Source of the DNA: Mycobacterium persicum
GTDB lineage: Bacteria > Actinomycetota > Actinomycetes > Mycobacteriales > Mycobacteriaceae
Assembly: GCF_002086675.1 (NCBI RefSeq)
Contig: NZ_MVIF01000007.1
Span: forward strand, 35,016-99,015
Reading direction: 5' to 3'
DNA length: 64,000 nucleotides
Positions 7,956 through 15,995 of this stretch are shown piece after piece. Under the pieces are notes generated by a model. The model searched no databases, was not told the origin of the DNA, and worked only from the letters and a program-made list of their open reading frames with translations. Position numbers and translations under genes: made by a program. Each line of letters begins with the position of its first letter. The first letter of the stretch is position 1.

Positions 7956-8806
7956 TGCGGTACGCCTTTGCTGCGACTGGGCGAGGTCACTCCGTGGTGC
8001 CCGCGCCGGCGCGCGCGCTGGGCCAGTTCGGCGATTCTGCTGCGACTCTGCGATGCTATGCGGGCCTGCTCACGCTTTCGCGCCCGCTCAGCCAACTCAG
8101 CAATGCGGTAGGCCTTCGACTCCTCCGGGCTGGGCGCACTGCCACCGAGCCGTCGGGGCACCCAGTACTCCCCTGGCGGATGCGGATACTGCTCCTGCAC
8201 GCGATACAGCATCGATTCCATCGCCTGGCGCAACGTGGCGTTTAGCGTCACCGCATCGCCCTGCGGACGCAATGGCGGTCCGACTGCCACGGTGATCGGA
8301 ATCTTGTTGCGGAACAAGTCCTTGGGTTGATCTTTGGGCCAAATCCGGTGCGCACCCCAGACGATCATGGGAACGATCGGCACCTGCGCCTCCAACGCCA
8401 TCCGCGCCGCGCCGGTCTTGAACTCCCGCAGTTCCAGACTGCGGCTGATGGTCGCCTCCGGATGCAACCCGATCAGTTCGCCCTCGCGCAGCCGCTGCAC
8501 CGCCACCGCATAGGCATTGGCGCCCTCGGAGCGGTCCACGGGAATCAGCTGGGCATGCTTGATCACGTAGTTGACCGCCTTCACCTCCTGCATTTCGGCC
8601 TTGATCATGAACCGCAACCGCCGCCGGCAGTGCTTGGCGGCGATCGACGCGGGAATCCAGTCCACGTAGCTGGTGTGGTTGAGGGCGATCAAGGCGCCGC
8701 CCCGCTCCGGAATGTTCTCCAGGCCGTAGTAGGTGATCTTGTTTCCGTTGGCCGCGACAATCGATGGGACAAGAAACTCCATCATTCGGAAAAATGGCTC
8801 GGCCAT
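7952..8806 (-). CDS. 1-acylglycerol-3-phosphate acyltransferase-like protein (Rv3814c family)
   Basis: PlsC-family acyltransferase of 284 residues, third of three tandem paralogues. Motifs: NHTSYVDW (HX4D catalytic block), PVDRSEGANAY, LHPEATISRSLELREFKTGAARMA and VPIVPMIVWGAHRIWP. The usual EGTRS is PEATISRS in all three copies. The C-terminal extension is rich in Arg/Ala repeats (RIAELAERARKREQ and RIAELAQRARRRG). The start is ATG 8806 with ggaaggag upstream; a longer frame to 8923 lacks homology. Predicted to acylate lysophospholipid at the inner membrane; the specific acceptor is unknown. Confidence 0.88.
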   Translation of the reverse strand: MAEPFFRMMEFLVPSIVAANGNKITYYGLENIPERGGALIALNHTSYVDWIPASIAAKHCRRRLRFMIKAEMQEVKAVNYVIKHAQLIPVDRSEGANAYAVAVQRLREGELIGLHPEATISRSLELREFKTGAARMALEAQVPIVPMIVWGAHRIWPKDQPKDLFRNKIPITVAVGPPLRPQGDAVTLNATLRQAMESMLYRVQEQYPHPPGEYWVPRRLGGSAPSPEESKAYRIAELAERARKREQARIASQSRSRIAELAQRARRRGHHGVTSPSRSKGVPH

Positions 8807-8828
8807 TTCGTATGTTCTCCTTCCACCG

Positions 8829-9584
8829 CTACCGCGACTGATGCGGTGCACGGCCGGCCGCCTTCGCCGCCGCCTCGTCAGCATCCAACTGAGCCGCCTC
8901 GGCCGGCGTCGGCGCACCGCCACCGAGTCGGCGCGGCACCCAGTACGCCCCGGGCGGATGGCGATACCGTTGCTGCACCTGATGCAGCAGCCCGGTCATC
9001 GCCTCCCGCAGAGCAGCATCGGTCTGCGCGATATCGCCGCGGGCCGGAAAAGGCGGTCCCACCTGCACAATGATCGGCACTTTGGTGCGTCCAATGCGCC
9101 GGGGATGGCCTTTGGTCCAGATCCGCTGGGCACCCCAAACAATAACGGGAACAATCGGGACGTCTGCCTCCACCGCCATCCGGGCGGCCCCGGACTTGAA
9201 CTCTTTGAGCTCGAAGCTGCGGCTGATCGTCGCCTCCGGATAGACGCCGACCAGTTCACCTTCCCGAAGCCGCTGCACCGCCACCGTATAGGCGCCGGCG
9301 CCGGCACCTCGGTCCACCGGGATAGTCCGGGTGCGTTTGATCAAGAAATTGACCAGCTTCACCCGCTGCATCTCAGCCTTGATCATGTACCGCATCCGGC
9401 GGCGCCGACGATTCATGGCCAGCGCGGCCGGCAGCCAGTCGACATAGCTGGTGTGGTTGATCGCGACCACGGCGCCGCCCCGTTCGGGCACGTTTTCCAC
9501 ACCGAAATAGCTGATCCGGGTTCCGGTCGCCAGCACCAGCAACTTGGCCAGGATCTCCAGGGTGCGGTAGGTCGGCTCGGCCAT
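8829..9584 (-). CDS. 1-acylglycerol-3-phosphate acyltransferase-like protein (Rv3815c family)
   Basis: A 251-residue PlsC paralogue, the same length as M. tuberculosis Rv3815c. It has NHTSYVDWLP, PVDRGAGAGAY, VYPEATISRSFELKEFKSGAARMA and VPIVPVIVWGAQRIWTKGHP. It starts 3 bases after the stop of the upstream paralogue and ends 22 bases before the next start, so it belongs to a tight leftward operon. Tandem duplication is evident, since all three proteins share the block after HX4D nearly word for word. Confidence 0.9.
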   Translation of the reverse strand: MAEPTYRTLEILAKLLVLATGTRISYFGVENVPERGGAVVAINHTSYVDWLPAALAMNRRRRRMRYMIKAEMQRVKLVNFLIKRTRTIPVDRGAGAGAYTVAVQRLREGELVGVYPEATISRSFELKEFKSGAARMAVEADVPIVPVIVWGAQRIWTKGHPRRIGRTKVPIIVQVGPPFPARGDIAQTDAALREAMTGLLHQVQQRYRHPPGAYWVPRRLGGGAPTPAEAAQLDADEAAAKAAGRAPHQSR

Positions 9585-9587
9585 CGG

Positions 9588-10367
9588 TCACTGCTCCGCG
9601 GCTCCGGCCGGATCGGCGCGCTGCGCACGGCGAGCCGCCCTCTCCGCCGCCTCCTGCGCGTCCATCCGGGCCGCCTCGGCCAGCGACGGCGCACCGCCGC
9701 CGAGCCGGTGCGGTACCCAGAACTCGCCGGCCGGATGCGGTCCGTACAGCTTCTGCGCCCGTTCCAGCAAATGCTGCATCCGTGAGTGCAGCAACCTGTT
9801 CAGTTCGGCGGTGCCCAGTGTCGGTTCGATCGGTTCGCCGACGACGACCGCTATCGGCACCTTCGGACGCACCAGCTTTTTGGGGTGGCCCTTCGTCCAG
9901 ATCCGTTGCGCGCCCCACACGATGTGCGGAACGATCGGCACGCCGGCCTCGACCGCCATCCGCGCGGCACCCGACTTGAATTCCTTGATCTCGAAACTGC
10001 GGCTGATCGTGGCCTCTGGATAGACGCCGACCAGCTCACCATCCTTGAGCATCCGGACCGCCGCCTCGTAAGACGCGGCCCCCTCCTGCCGGTCTACCGG
10101 GATATGCCGCAGCCGACGCATGATCGGACCGGTGACCTTGTGGTCGAAGACTTCCTGTTTGGCCATGAACCGCACCTTGCGCCCGAGACCCTGCTGGTAA
10201 GCCGGCAAACCCGCGAAGGTGAAGTCCAGGTATCCGGTGTGGTTGATCGCGACGACGGCGCCACCGGTGGCCGGTACGTTCTCCACACCGGTGACGGTGA
10301 TCCGGAGACCCTGGATGCGCCAGGTCAAGCGGGCAAGCTGAATGATAGTCCCGTATACCGGCTCCAC
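9588..10367 (-). CDS. 1-acylglycerol-3-phosphate acyltransferase-like protein (Rv3816c family)
   Basis: First gene of the leftward acyltransferase operon, with 259 residues from GTG 10367 (VEPVYGTIIQLARL), matching Rv3816c in length. It has NHTGYLDF as the HX4D block, PVDRQEGAASYEAAVRMLKDGELVGVYPEATISRSFEIKEFKSGAARMA, and VPIVPHIVWGAQRIWTKGHP. The frame extends upstream to 10820 only because it runs antisense through the start of the divergent kinase gene. The 88-bp divergent gap to that kinase should contain both promoters. Confidence 0.9.
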   Translation of the reverse strand: MEPVYGTIIQLARLTWRIQGLRITVTGVENVPATGGAVVAINHTGYLDFTFAGLPAYQQGLGRKVRFMAKQEVFDHKVTGPIMRRLRHIPVDRQEGAASYEAAVRMLKDGELVGVYPEATISRSFEIKEFKSGAARMAVEAGVPIVPHIVWGAQRIWTKGHPKKLVRPKVPIAVVVGEPIEPTLGTAELNRLLHSRMQHLLERAQKLYGPHPAGEFWVPHRLGGGAPSLAEAARMDAQEAAERAARRAQRADPAGAAEQ

Positions 10368-10455
10368 AGCTGTCCAGCCTAGTGCTCCGGGCCGCCAAGG
10401 CTGAAGCCGAAAATGAGAGGCAAAGACCGGAAAAGAGAGGCGGCCTTCCCTTCCC

Positions 10456-11190
10456 ATGTCTTTCCCGACGTCACCGCCGGCCGTACCCACAGTTGTCCGC
10501 ACATTTGCTGCCGGCCGGCGCGTGCGCGCCGTCTGGACCAATGAACTCGGCGGCGTCACCTTCCGGATCGGTCCGGGCACCGAATTCGTCAAGGTAGCCG
10601 GAGCCGCCACGGTCGACTTCGCCGACGAAGCACGGCGGTTGCGCTGGGCGGCGCAGCACACGCCGGTGCCGGCGGTATTGGGTTTCGGCCTCGACGGCGA
10701 CCGGGCATGGCTGCGCACCGGTGGGCTGCCCGGTGTATCAGCGGTGCACCCTCGCTGGCTGGCGGCACCTGACGTGGCGGTGCGGGCGATCGCTGTGGGG
10801 TTGCGCACACTGCACGACACGCTGCCGGTCTCGTCGTGTCCGTTCGACTGGTCGGCGGCCGGCCGGTTGGCCCGGCTTTCCCCGGCCTGGCGGGCAAAGC
10901 TCGGCGACCCTCCGCCGGTCGATCGGGTGGTGGTCTGTCACGGCGATGCGTGTTCGCCCAACACGCTGATCGATGAGCACGGCCGGTGCTGCGGACATGT
11001 CGACGTCGACTCCCTGGGCGTGGCCGATCGGTGGGCCGACCTCGCGGTGGCAACACTGTCGCTGGTCTGGAACTACCCGGGGCGCGGCTGGGACACGGTG
11101 TTCTTCGAAGCCTACGGAGTCGATCCGGACCCGCCGCGCCTGGATTACTACCGACGCTTGTGGCAGGCCGAGGATATCGACGCAAGCTAA
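10456..11190 (+). CDS. Aminoglycoside phosphotransferase-like kinase (Rv3817 family)
   Basis: A 244-residue APH-fold small-molecule kinase. The catalytic loop is VVCHGDACSPNTLID (HGDxxxxN) and the metal-binding Asp follows in GHVDVDSLG. The following WADLAVA matches APH enzymes. The N-terminal lobe is short, with FVKVAGAATVDFADEARRLRWAAQH as the probable ATP-Lys region. The substrate is unknown and a resistance role should not be assumed. Divergent from the acyltransferase operon and upstream of the Rieske gene. Confidence 0.85.
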   Translation: MSFPTSPPAVPTVVRTFAAGRRVRAVWTNELGGVTFRIGPGTEFVKVAGAATVDFADEARRLRWAAQHTPVPAVLGFGLDGDRAWLRTGGLPGVSAVHPRWLAAPDVAVRAIAVGLRTLHDTLPVSSCPFDWSAAGRLARLSPAWRAKLGDPPPVDRVVVCHGDACSPNTLIDEHGRCCGHVDVDSLGVADRWADLAVATLSLVWNYPGRGWDTVFFEAYGVDPDPPRLDYYRRLWQAEDIDAS

Positions 11191-11262
11191 GCTCGATGCT
11201 GCATTTCGCGGCCCCCACGCGCGCAGCAGGTCGATCTTCCTGAACGACACGGAAAGGCATTT

Positions 11263-12813
11263 GTGCAGGTCACCAGCGTCGGCCACGCCGGCTTTCTGAT
11301 CCAGACCCACGCGGGCAGCATTCTGTGCGACCCCTGGCTCAACCCGGCCTACTTCACTTCCTGGTTCCCGTTTCCCGACAACAGCACACTGGACTGGTCC
11401 GCCCTGGGCGACTGTGACTACCTGTACGTCTCCCACCTCCACAAGGACCATTTCGACGCGGAGAACCTGCGGAGCCACGTCAACAAGAACGCGGTGGTGC
11501 TGCTGCCCGACTTTCCGGTGCCCGATCTGCGAAACGAGCTGGAGAAGTTGGGGTTTCACCGGTTCTTCGACACCACCGACTCGGTCAAGCACCGGGTGAG
11601 CGGGCCCAAGGGTGAACTGGACATCATGATCATCGCGCTGCGAGCCCCGGCCGACGGTCCGATCGGGGACTCGGCACTGGTGGTTTCCGACGGCGAGACG
11701 ACGGCGTTCAACATGAACGATGCCCGTCCGATCGATTTGGACGTGCTGGCATCGCAGTTCGGCCCTATGGACGTGCACATGCTGCAGTATTCGGGCGCCA
11801 TCTGGTACCCGATGGTCTACGACATGCCGGCGCGCGCCAAGGAAGCTTTCGCCACCCAGAAGCGGCAGCGCGGGATGGACCGGGCTCGCCAGTACATCGC
11901 GCAGGTCGGGGCCACCTGGGTGATTCCGTCGGCCGGACCACCGTGTTTCTTGGACCCCGAACTGCGCCACCTCAACGACGACGGCAGCGACCCGGCCAAC
12001 ATCTTCCCCGACCAGATGGTGTTCCTGGACCAGATGCGCACCCACGGCCACGATCGCGGCCTGCTGATGATCCCGGGATCTGTCGCGGATTTCACCGGCG
12101 CGGAGCTGAATTCGCTGAACCATCCACTGCCCGTCGAAGACGTCGAAGCCATCTTCACTACCGGCAAGGCGAAGTACATCGCCGACTATGCCGAACGGAT
12201 GGCGCCGGTCGTCGCGGCCGAACGGGCAAGCTGGGCCTCCGCCAGCGGAGAGCCGCTGCTGGAACCGCTGCGCGCGCTGTTCGAACCGATCATGATGCAT
12301 AGCGACCAGATCTGCGACGGCATCGGCTACCCGGTGGAACTGGTCCTGGGCCCCGAGACCGTCGTCTTGGACTTTCCGAAACGGACGGTGCGCGAACGCA
12401 TTCCCGACGAAAAGATCCGTTACGGCTTCGCGATCGCGCCGGAGCTGGTACGCACCGTGCTGCGCGACCGGGAACCGGACTGGGTCAACACCATCTTCTT
12501 GTCGACCCGGTTTCGGGCCTGGCGCGTCGGCGGTTACAACGAATACCTCTACACCTTCTTCAAGTGTCTGACCGACGAGCGGATCACCTACGCCGACGGC
12601 TGGTTCGCCGAGACTCACGACGACAGCGCATCGATCACCCTGGACGGCTGGGAAATTCAGCGGCGCTGTCCCCACCTGAAAGCCGATCTTTCGAAATTCG
12701 GTGTGGTGGAAGGCAACACGTTGACCTGCAACCTACACGGGTGGCAATGGCGGCTGGACGACGGCCGCTGCCTGACCACCCGCGGCCACCAGTTGCGGAG
12801 TTCGAAAACATGA
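11263..12813 (+). CDS. Metallo-beta-lactamase fold and Rieske [2Fe-2S] protein (Rv3818 family)
   Basis: A 516-residue two-part protein. The N-terminal metallo-hydrolase domain begins VTSVGHAGFLIQTHAGSILCDPWLNP and has HLHKDHFDAE near 58-67. It resembles UlaG-like and CMP-sialate-hydroxylase-like proteins. The C-terminal Rieske domain has RRCPHLKAD and LTCNLHGWQW (CxH and CxxH cluster ligands) near 468-505. That pairing predicts an oxygenase-type reaction on an unknown substrate. The start is GTG 11263 after ggaaagg. It overlaps the next gene by ATGA at 12810-12813, so the two are translationally coupled. Confidence 0.9.
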   Translation: MQVTSVGHAGFLIQTHAGSILCDPWLNPAYFTSWFPFPDNSTLDWSALGDCDYLYVSHLHKDHFDAENLRSHVNKNAVVLLPDFPVPDLRNELEKLGFHRFFDTTDSVKHRVSGPKGELDIMIIALRAPADGPIGDSALVVSDGETTAFNMNDARPIDLDVLASQFGPMDVHMLQYSGAIWYPMVYDMPARAKEAFATQKRQRGMDRARQYIAQVGATWVIPSAGPPCFLDPELRHLNDDGSDPANIFPDQMVFLDQMRTHGHDRGLLMIPGSVADFTGAELNSLNHPLPVEDVEAIFTTGKAKYIADYAERMAPVVAAERASWASASGEPLLEPLRALFEPIMMHSDQICDGIGYPVELVLGPETVVLDFPKRTVRERIPDEKIRYGFAIAPELVRTVLRDREPDWVNTIFLSTRFRAWRVGGYNEYLYTFFKCLTDERITYADGWFAETHDDSASITLDGWEIQRRCPHLKADLSKFGVVEGNTLTCNLHGWQWRLDDGRCLTTRGHQLRSSKT

Positions 12814-13142
12814 TGCAGTTCTACGACGACGGCCTGGTCCAGCTGGACCGTGCCGCACTCACGTTGCGCCGGTACCACTTTCCGTCCGGCACGGCCAAGG
12901 TCATCGCGTTAGACGACATCCGCGGCTACCAGGCCGAGCCGCTGGGCCTGCTCACCCACCGGTTCCGTATCTGGGGCAGCTCGGACCTGCAGCGCTGGCT
13001 ACCGCTGGACGTCAACCGGCCCCTCAAGTCGACGTTGATCACCCTGGACATTCGGGGGGCGCGATGGAAGCCTGCCTTCACGCCCGCGCGTCCGGTCGAT
13101 TTCGTCGCGCTGCTGGATGGGTTGCTCGCCGAACGGCGTTAG
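12810..13142 (+). CDS. Conserved mycobacterial protein (Rv3819 family)
   Basis: A 110-residue protein of unknown function, starting at the ATG inside the stop overlap with the Rieske gene. The sequence (MMQFYDDGLVQLDRAALTL, later WGSSDLQRWLPLDVNRPLK) suggests a small beta-rich, PH-like domain with no membrane segment or catalytic motif. Coupling to the Rieske protein suggests a partner or accessory role (inference). A longer in-frame ORF from 12564 is only frame extension. Confidence 0.85.
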   Translation: MMQFYDDGLVQLDRAALTLRRYHFPSGTAKVIALDDIRGYQAEPLGLLTHRFRIWGSSDLQRWLPLDVNRPLKSTLITLDIRGARWKPAFTPARPVDFVALLDGLLAERR

Positions 13143-13147
13143 CTCTA

Positions 13148-13207
13148 GCCGAACGTGTATCCACTGCGAGATTTTCGCGAGTTCTTCGCGTTGAGAGCAC
13201 GTTCGGC
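13148..13207. repeat. Inverted repeat in a convergent intergenic gap
   Basis: gccgaacgtg at 13148-13157 and its exact complement cacgttcggc at 13198-13207 flank 40 bases that contain a second dyad-like stretch (gcgagattttcgcgag, then ttcgcg). It fills nearly the whole gap between two convergent genes. That position fits a bidirectional terminator, or a small dispersed mycobacterial palindromic element. Confidence 0.6.
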
Positions 13208-13210
13208 GAG

Positions 13211-14767
13211 TCATAACCCCGCCAGGACCGCACGGCCGGCGTTGAAGCCGGGAATAAACGTGATTCCGGGTCCGCCGTGGCATCCCGCACTTGCCAGGTA
13301 CAGCCCGTCGATCGGAATGGGCTGGCCGAGATAGCCTTTCGGCCCCGGCCGGTTTTGTCCGATCTGGTTGGGATGCAACAGCCCGTGGCAGTAGTCGCCG
13401 CCGGGCGCGCCGAACATCACCCCCATGTGCTTGGGCGTGAAGGTGGTGTGCCTGGTGATGCTGCCGGCGAAATTGGGTGCCAGCCGAGTGATCTTGTCGA
13501 TGACGCGCTGACCCATGTCGAGTTTGGATTGCCCATAGTCGGCGCCGCCCTCGATGGGGAACCACAGGGCAAACGCCGACGCGGCCTGCCTGCCTTCCGG
13601 GGCCAGCTGCGGATCGTGCAGCGACGGGATCTGCAGCACGACGGTCGGGTCGGCCGGCACAATTCCGCGACGGCATTCCTCCCACTGCTGCTGCACCTCC
13701 TCCGGTGTGCAGAAGATCCCGATCGAGGCCTGCATGGCCGGGTCATTGAGCGCCTGGTATGGCGCGGCAAAACTGGGCGTCTCGTCCAGGGCGAAGTGCA
13801 TCTGCAGGTAGCTGCCGCGGTGATCGATACGCGCATACCGTTCCCGAATGTCGGCGGGCAGCGCCGCGGGATCGATCAGCTCGTTGACCGTGACGTCCGG
13901 CGCGACGGCCGAGACCACGATCGGGGCGCTCAGGATGTCGCCGGCCTCGGTACGCACGCCGCTCACCCGGCCGCCCTCGACGCGGATCTCGGCCACCTTG
14001 GATCGCAACCGGACTTCGCCGCCGTGGCTCTGCAGCAGCCGGCACAGATGCGCGGTCAGCGCCCCGATGCCGCCGCGCAGCTTCTTCATCTGCACGAAGT
14101 CGCCGTCGGGCATACCCAGTCCGAAGGCCAGTGCGGCGGCGCTGCCCGGCGTGGCCGGCCCGCGGTAGATGGTGTTGACGGCCAGCACCGTCATCGAGCC
14201 GCGCAGGGCGGCGTGCTTCTCGCGGTCCGGCAGGTAGCGGTCCAGCACGTCGGTGACCGACCCGAACAGCATGTCGTCGATGGCTGAGCGCTCGAATTCG
14301 TTGGTGGCGCAGGCATACATCTCGTCGAAGGTCTTCGGCAGCGTGCCGGCCTCGAAGCGTCCCAGCGCCCGTGTCGGCGCCCGGCTCCACGCCAGCAGCC
14401 CCGCCATTCCGGTGACCACGTCCGCGCCGTGTACCTCGTTGAGGTGGGCGAACATCTTCACCGGGTCGGTGTACTGGATCAGCGGATCGTCGCCGATACC
14501 GCGCAACGCCACCGACATCACCTCGCACTGGACGGACGGCAAGGTATCCAGGCCCAATTCGTTCACCACCACCGCCGACGTGGGGAACTGCACCGAGCCG
14601 GCGATCTCGAACCGGTACCCGTCGAACAGCTCGACGGTGGTGGCCATCCCGCCGGCGTAGCGCTTGGCGTCCAGGCACACGGTTCGCAGCCCCGCCCGCT
14701 GCAGCAGCACCGCCGCGGTCAGCCCGTTGTGCCCGGCGCCGATGACTATGGCGTCGTAATCAGACAT
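13211..14767 (-). CDS. Phytoene dehydrogenase-like FAD-dependent oxidoreductase (Rv3829c family)
   Basis: A 518-residue flavoprotein of the CrtI/amine oxidase type. The N-terminal dinucleotide motif is DAIVIGAGHNGLTAAVLLQRAG, and the C-terminal FAD motif is YLGQPIPIDGLYLASAGCHGGPGIT. The start is ATG 14767 with ggagggcagg upstream; an in-frame start at 14818 has no ribosome site and overlaps the operator. The substrate is unknown, and no carotenoid genes are nearby. It lies downstream of a TetR gene, and a strong palindrome just before its start suggests control by that repressor. Confidence 0.88.
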   Translation of the reverse strand: MSDYDAIVIGAGHNGLTAAVLLQRAGLRTVCLDAKRYAGGMATTVELFDGYRFEIAGSVQFPTSAVVVNELGLDTLPSVQCEVMSVALRGIGDDPLIQYTDPVKMFAHLNEVHGADVVTGMAGLLAWSRAPTRALGRFEAGTLPKTFDEMYACATNEFERSAIDDMLFGSVTDVLDRYLPDREKHAALRGSMTVLAVNTIYRGPATPGSAAALAFGLGMPDGDFVQMKKLRGGIGALTAHLCRLLQSHGGEVRLRSKVAEIRVEGGRVSGVRTEAGDILSAPIVVSAVAPDVTVNELIDPAALPADIRERYARIDHRGSYLQMHFALDETPSFAAPYQALNDPAMQASIGIFCTPEEVQQQWEECRRGIVPADPTVVLQIPSLHDPQLAPEGRQAASAFALWFPIEGGADYGQSKLDMGQRVIDKITRLAPNFAGSITRHTTFTPKHMGVMFGAPGGDYCHGLLHPNQIGQNRPGPKGYLGQPIPIDGLYLASAGCHGGPGITFIPGFNAGRAVLAGL

Positions 14768-14806
14768 GCTCCTGCCCTCCAGCAAGGCACGCTGGCACGG
14801 ATGCAA

Positions 14807-14832
14807 AGGTTTTGTCAATTATGACGAAACCT
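14807..14832. promoter_or_regulatory. Probable TetR operator before the dehydrogenase
   Basis: A near-perfect 26-bp palindrome: arms aggttttgtca and tgacgaaacct (one mismatch) around atta. It overlaps the last codons of the tetR gene and lies 40 bases before the dehydrogenase start. The half-site gttttgtcaat recurs in the tetR upstream region. Confidence 0.6.
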
Positions 14833-15445
14833 GGCCGGGAAGCCACGACTCGGTGATACCGGCCCGCAGCGATTCCAGCGCCGTATGACACATCCGCGCC
14901 AACTCACCGAGCGACCGCTCATCGCCGAGCATCCACACCTCCATCGCACCGAACACGGCCGCGGCGATACACCTCGCCGTCACCGCCACCCGCAACCGCT
15001 GGTCCGGAGTCGGGTCAGCCACGCAGCTACGGCGTTGCAGCTGCCTGGCGATTGCCTCGGCGAAGTCGGCCTGGACGTCACGAATGTGCCGGACGATGCG
15101 CCCGGGGTCGAGTTCCGCACCCCGCAACGCGGCGATTTTCGTGACGGCTTCCACGTCATAGGGAAACGCGAAGACGGCCGACCGCACGGAATCGATGATC
15201 GGCTCGTCGGCCGGCCTGGCGTCCAATGCCGTGCGAAACCAGTGCAGCCCGGTGTAGTCGGCAAACAACAAATCGTGCTTGGAGTGGAAGTGGCGATAGA
15301 ACGTCCGCAGCGATACCCCCGCGTCCGCCGCGATCTGTTCGGCCGAGGTGTCCGCCACGCCCTGGGCCAGGAATCGCACCAGCGCGGCCTGACGCAACGC
15401 CTCCCGGGTGCGTTCGCTGCGCGCCGTCTGCGCTGGCCGGACCAT
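14819..15445 (-). CDS. TetR-family transcriptional regulator (Rv3830c family)
   Basis: A 208-residue repressor. The N-terminal helix-turn-helix is EALRQAALVRFLAQGVADTSAEQIAADAGVSLRTFYRHFHSKHDLLF, canonical for TetR. The variable C-terminal domain should bind a ligand. The start MVRPAQTARSERTR at 15445 is preferred over the M six codons earlier. It is transcribed toward the dehydrogenase and divergently from the DUF2834 gene; candidate operators on both sides suggest it controls both, and itself. Confidence 0.88.
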   Translation of the reverse strand: MVRPAQTARSERTREALRQAALVRFLAQGVADTSAEQIAADAGVSLRTFYRHFHSKHDLLFADYTGLHWFRTALDARPADEPIIDSVRSAVFAFPYDVEAVTKIAALRGAELDPGRIVRHIRDVQADFAEAIARQLQRRSCVADPTPDQRLRVAVTARCIAAAVFGAMEVWMLGDERSLGELARMCHTALESLRAGITESWLPGQVSS

Positions 15446-15466
15446 GGCAGTAAACCGTACCAAGAA

Positions 15467-15492
15467 TCATTATGACAATATTGACAAAACTT
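15467..15492. promoter_or_regulatory. Second probable TetR site in the tetR/DUF2834 divergent gap
   Basis: The sequence attgacaaaac at 15480-15490 is the exact complement of the half-site gttttgtcaat at 14809-14819. It is next to a diverged second arm (attatgaca), with a central caatattg dyad. It lies 22-47 bases upstream of tetR and about 25 bases before the DUF2834 start, where binding would repress both. Confidence 0.5.
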
Positions 15493-15515
15493 TCCGGTGC
15501 GATGAGACTGCGGCC

Positions 15516-15995
15516 ATGGTGTCGCTGGTTATCCACGCGCTACTCGGGCTTGCCGTCGTCGCCTGGATCGTGGCGTCGAACCCCAAGGTCTACGCGAAAC
15601 CGGCGGGCGGGGCCTGGCTGTCGCCGCTGGAATGCGTGTATTACACCGCCGGCATCGCCTCGATCGCGTTGGGCTGGTACTTCAACATCCACTTCATGCT
15701 CGGCGCGCACGGTCAAGGCAACCTGGTCTCCGGACCGGGCAGCTACCCGAACTTCCTTCGGCTGCAATTCGCAAACCCGGCCGCAGGCTCCGGCAATCAG
15801 GACTACCTCATCGCGAATGTCGTTCTGCTGCCGGTGTTTACCATCGTCGACGGCTATCGGCGAGGTCTGAAACGCCCGTGGCTGTTCTTTGTGGCCAGCT
15901 TCTTCACCAGCTTTGCCTTCCCGCTCGCCTGCTACTTCGCCACCATCGAACGCCAGCGCCGGCACGAACAATCGCGCCAAACCCTCAACGTCTAG
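15516..15995 (+). CDS. DUF2834 membrane protein (Rv3831 family)
   Basis: A 159-residue predicted inner-membrane protein. Helices lie at about 1-20 ([20 protein letters not shown]), 37-57, 92-112 and 122-142. Function unknown. The start at 15516 gives the M. tuberculosis length (about 160); the frame opening at 15408 runs antisense into tetR. Its stop overlaps the convergent serS stop by 3 bases. Confidence 0.85.
   Translation: MVSLVIHALLGLAVVAWIVASNPKVYAKPAGGAWLSPLECVYYTAGIASIALGWYFNIHFMLGAHGQGNLVSGPGSYPNFLRLQFANPAAGSGNQDYLIANVVLLPVFTIVDGYRRGLKRPWLFFVASFFTSFAFPLACYFATIERQRRHEQSRQTLNV

Noticed and set aside
10738..12675. 645-codon minus-strand frame
   Set aside because: It runs antisense through the APH-like and MBL/Rieske genes, which have clear motifs; its own sequence resembles no family.
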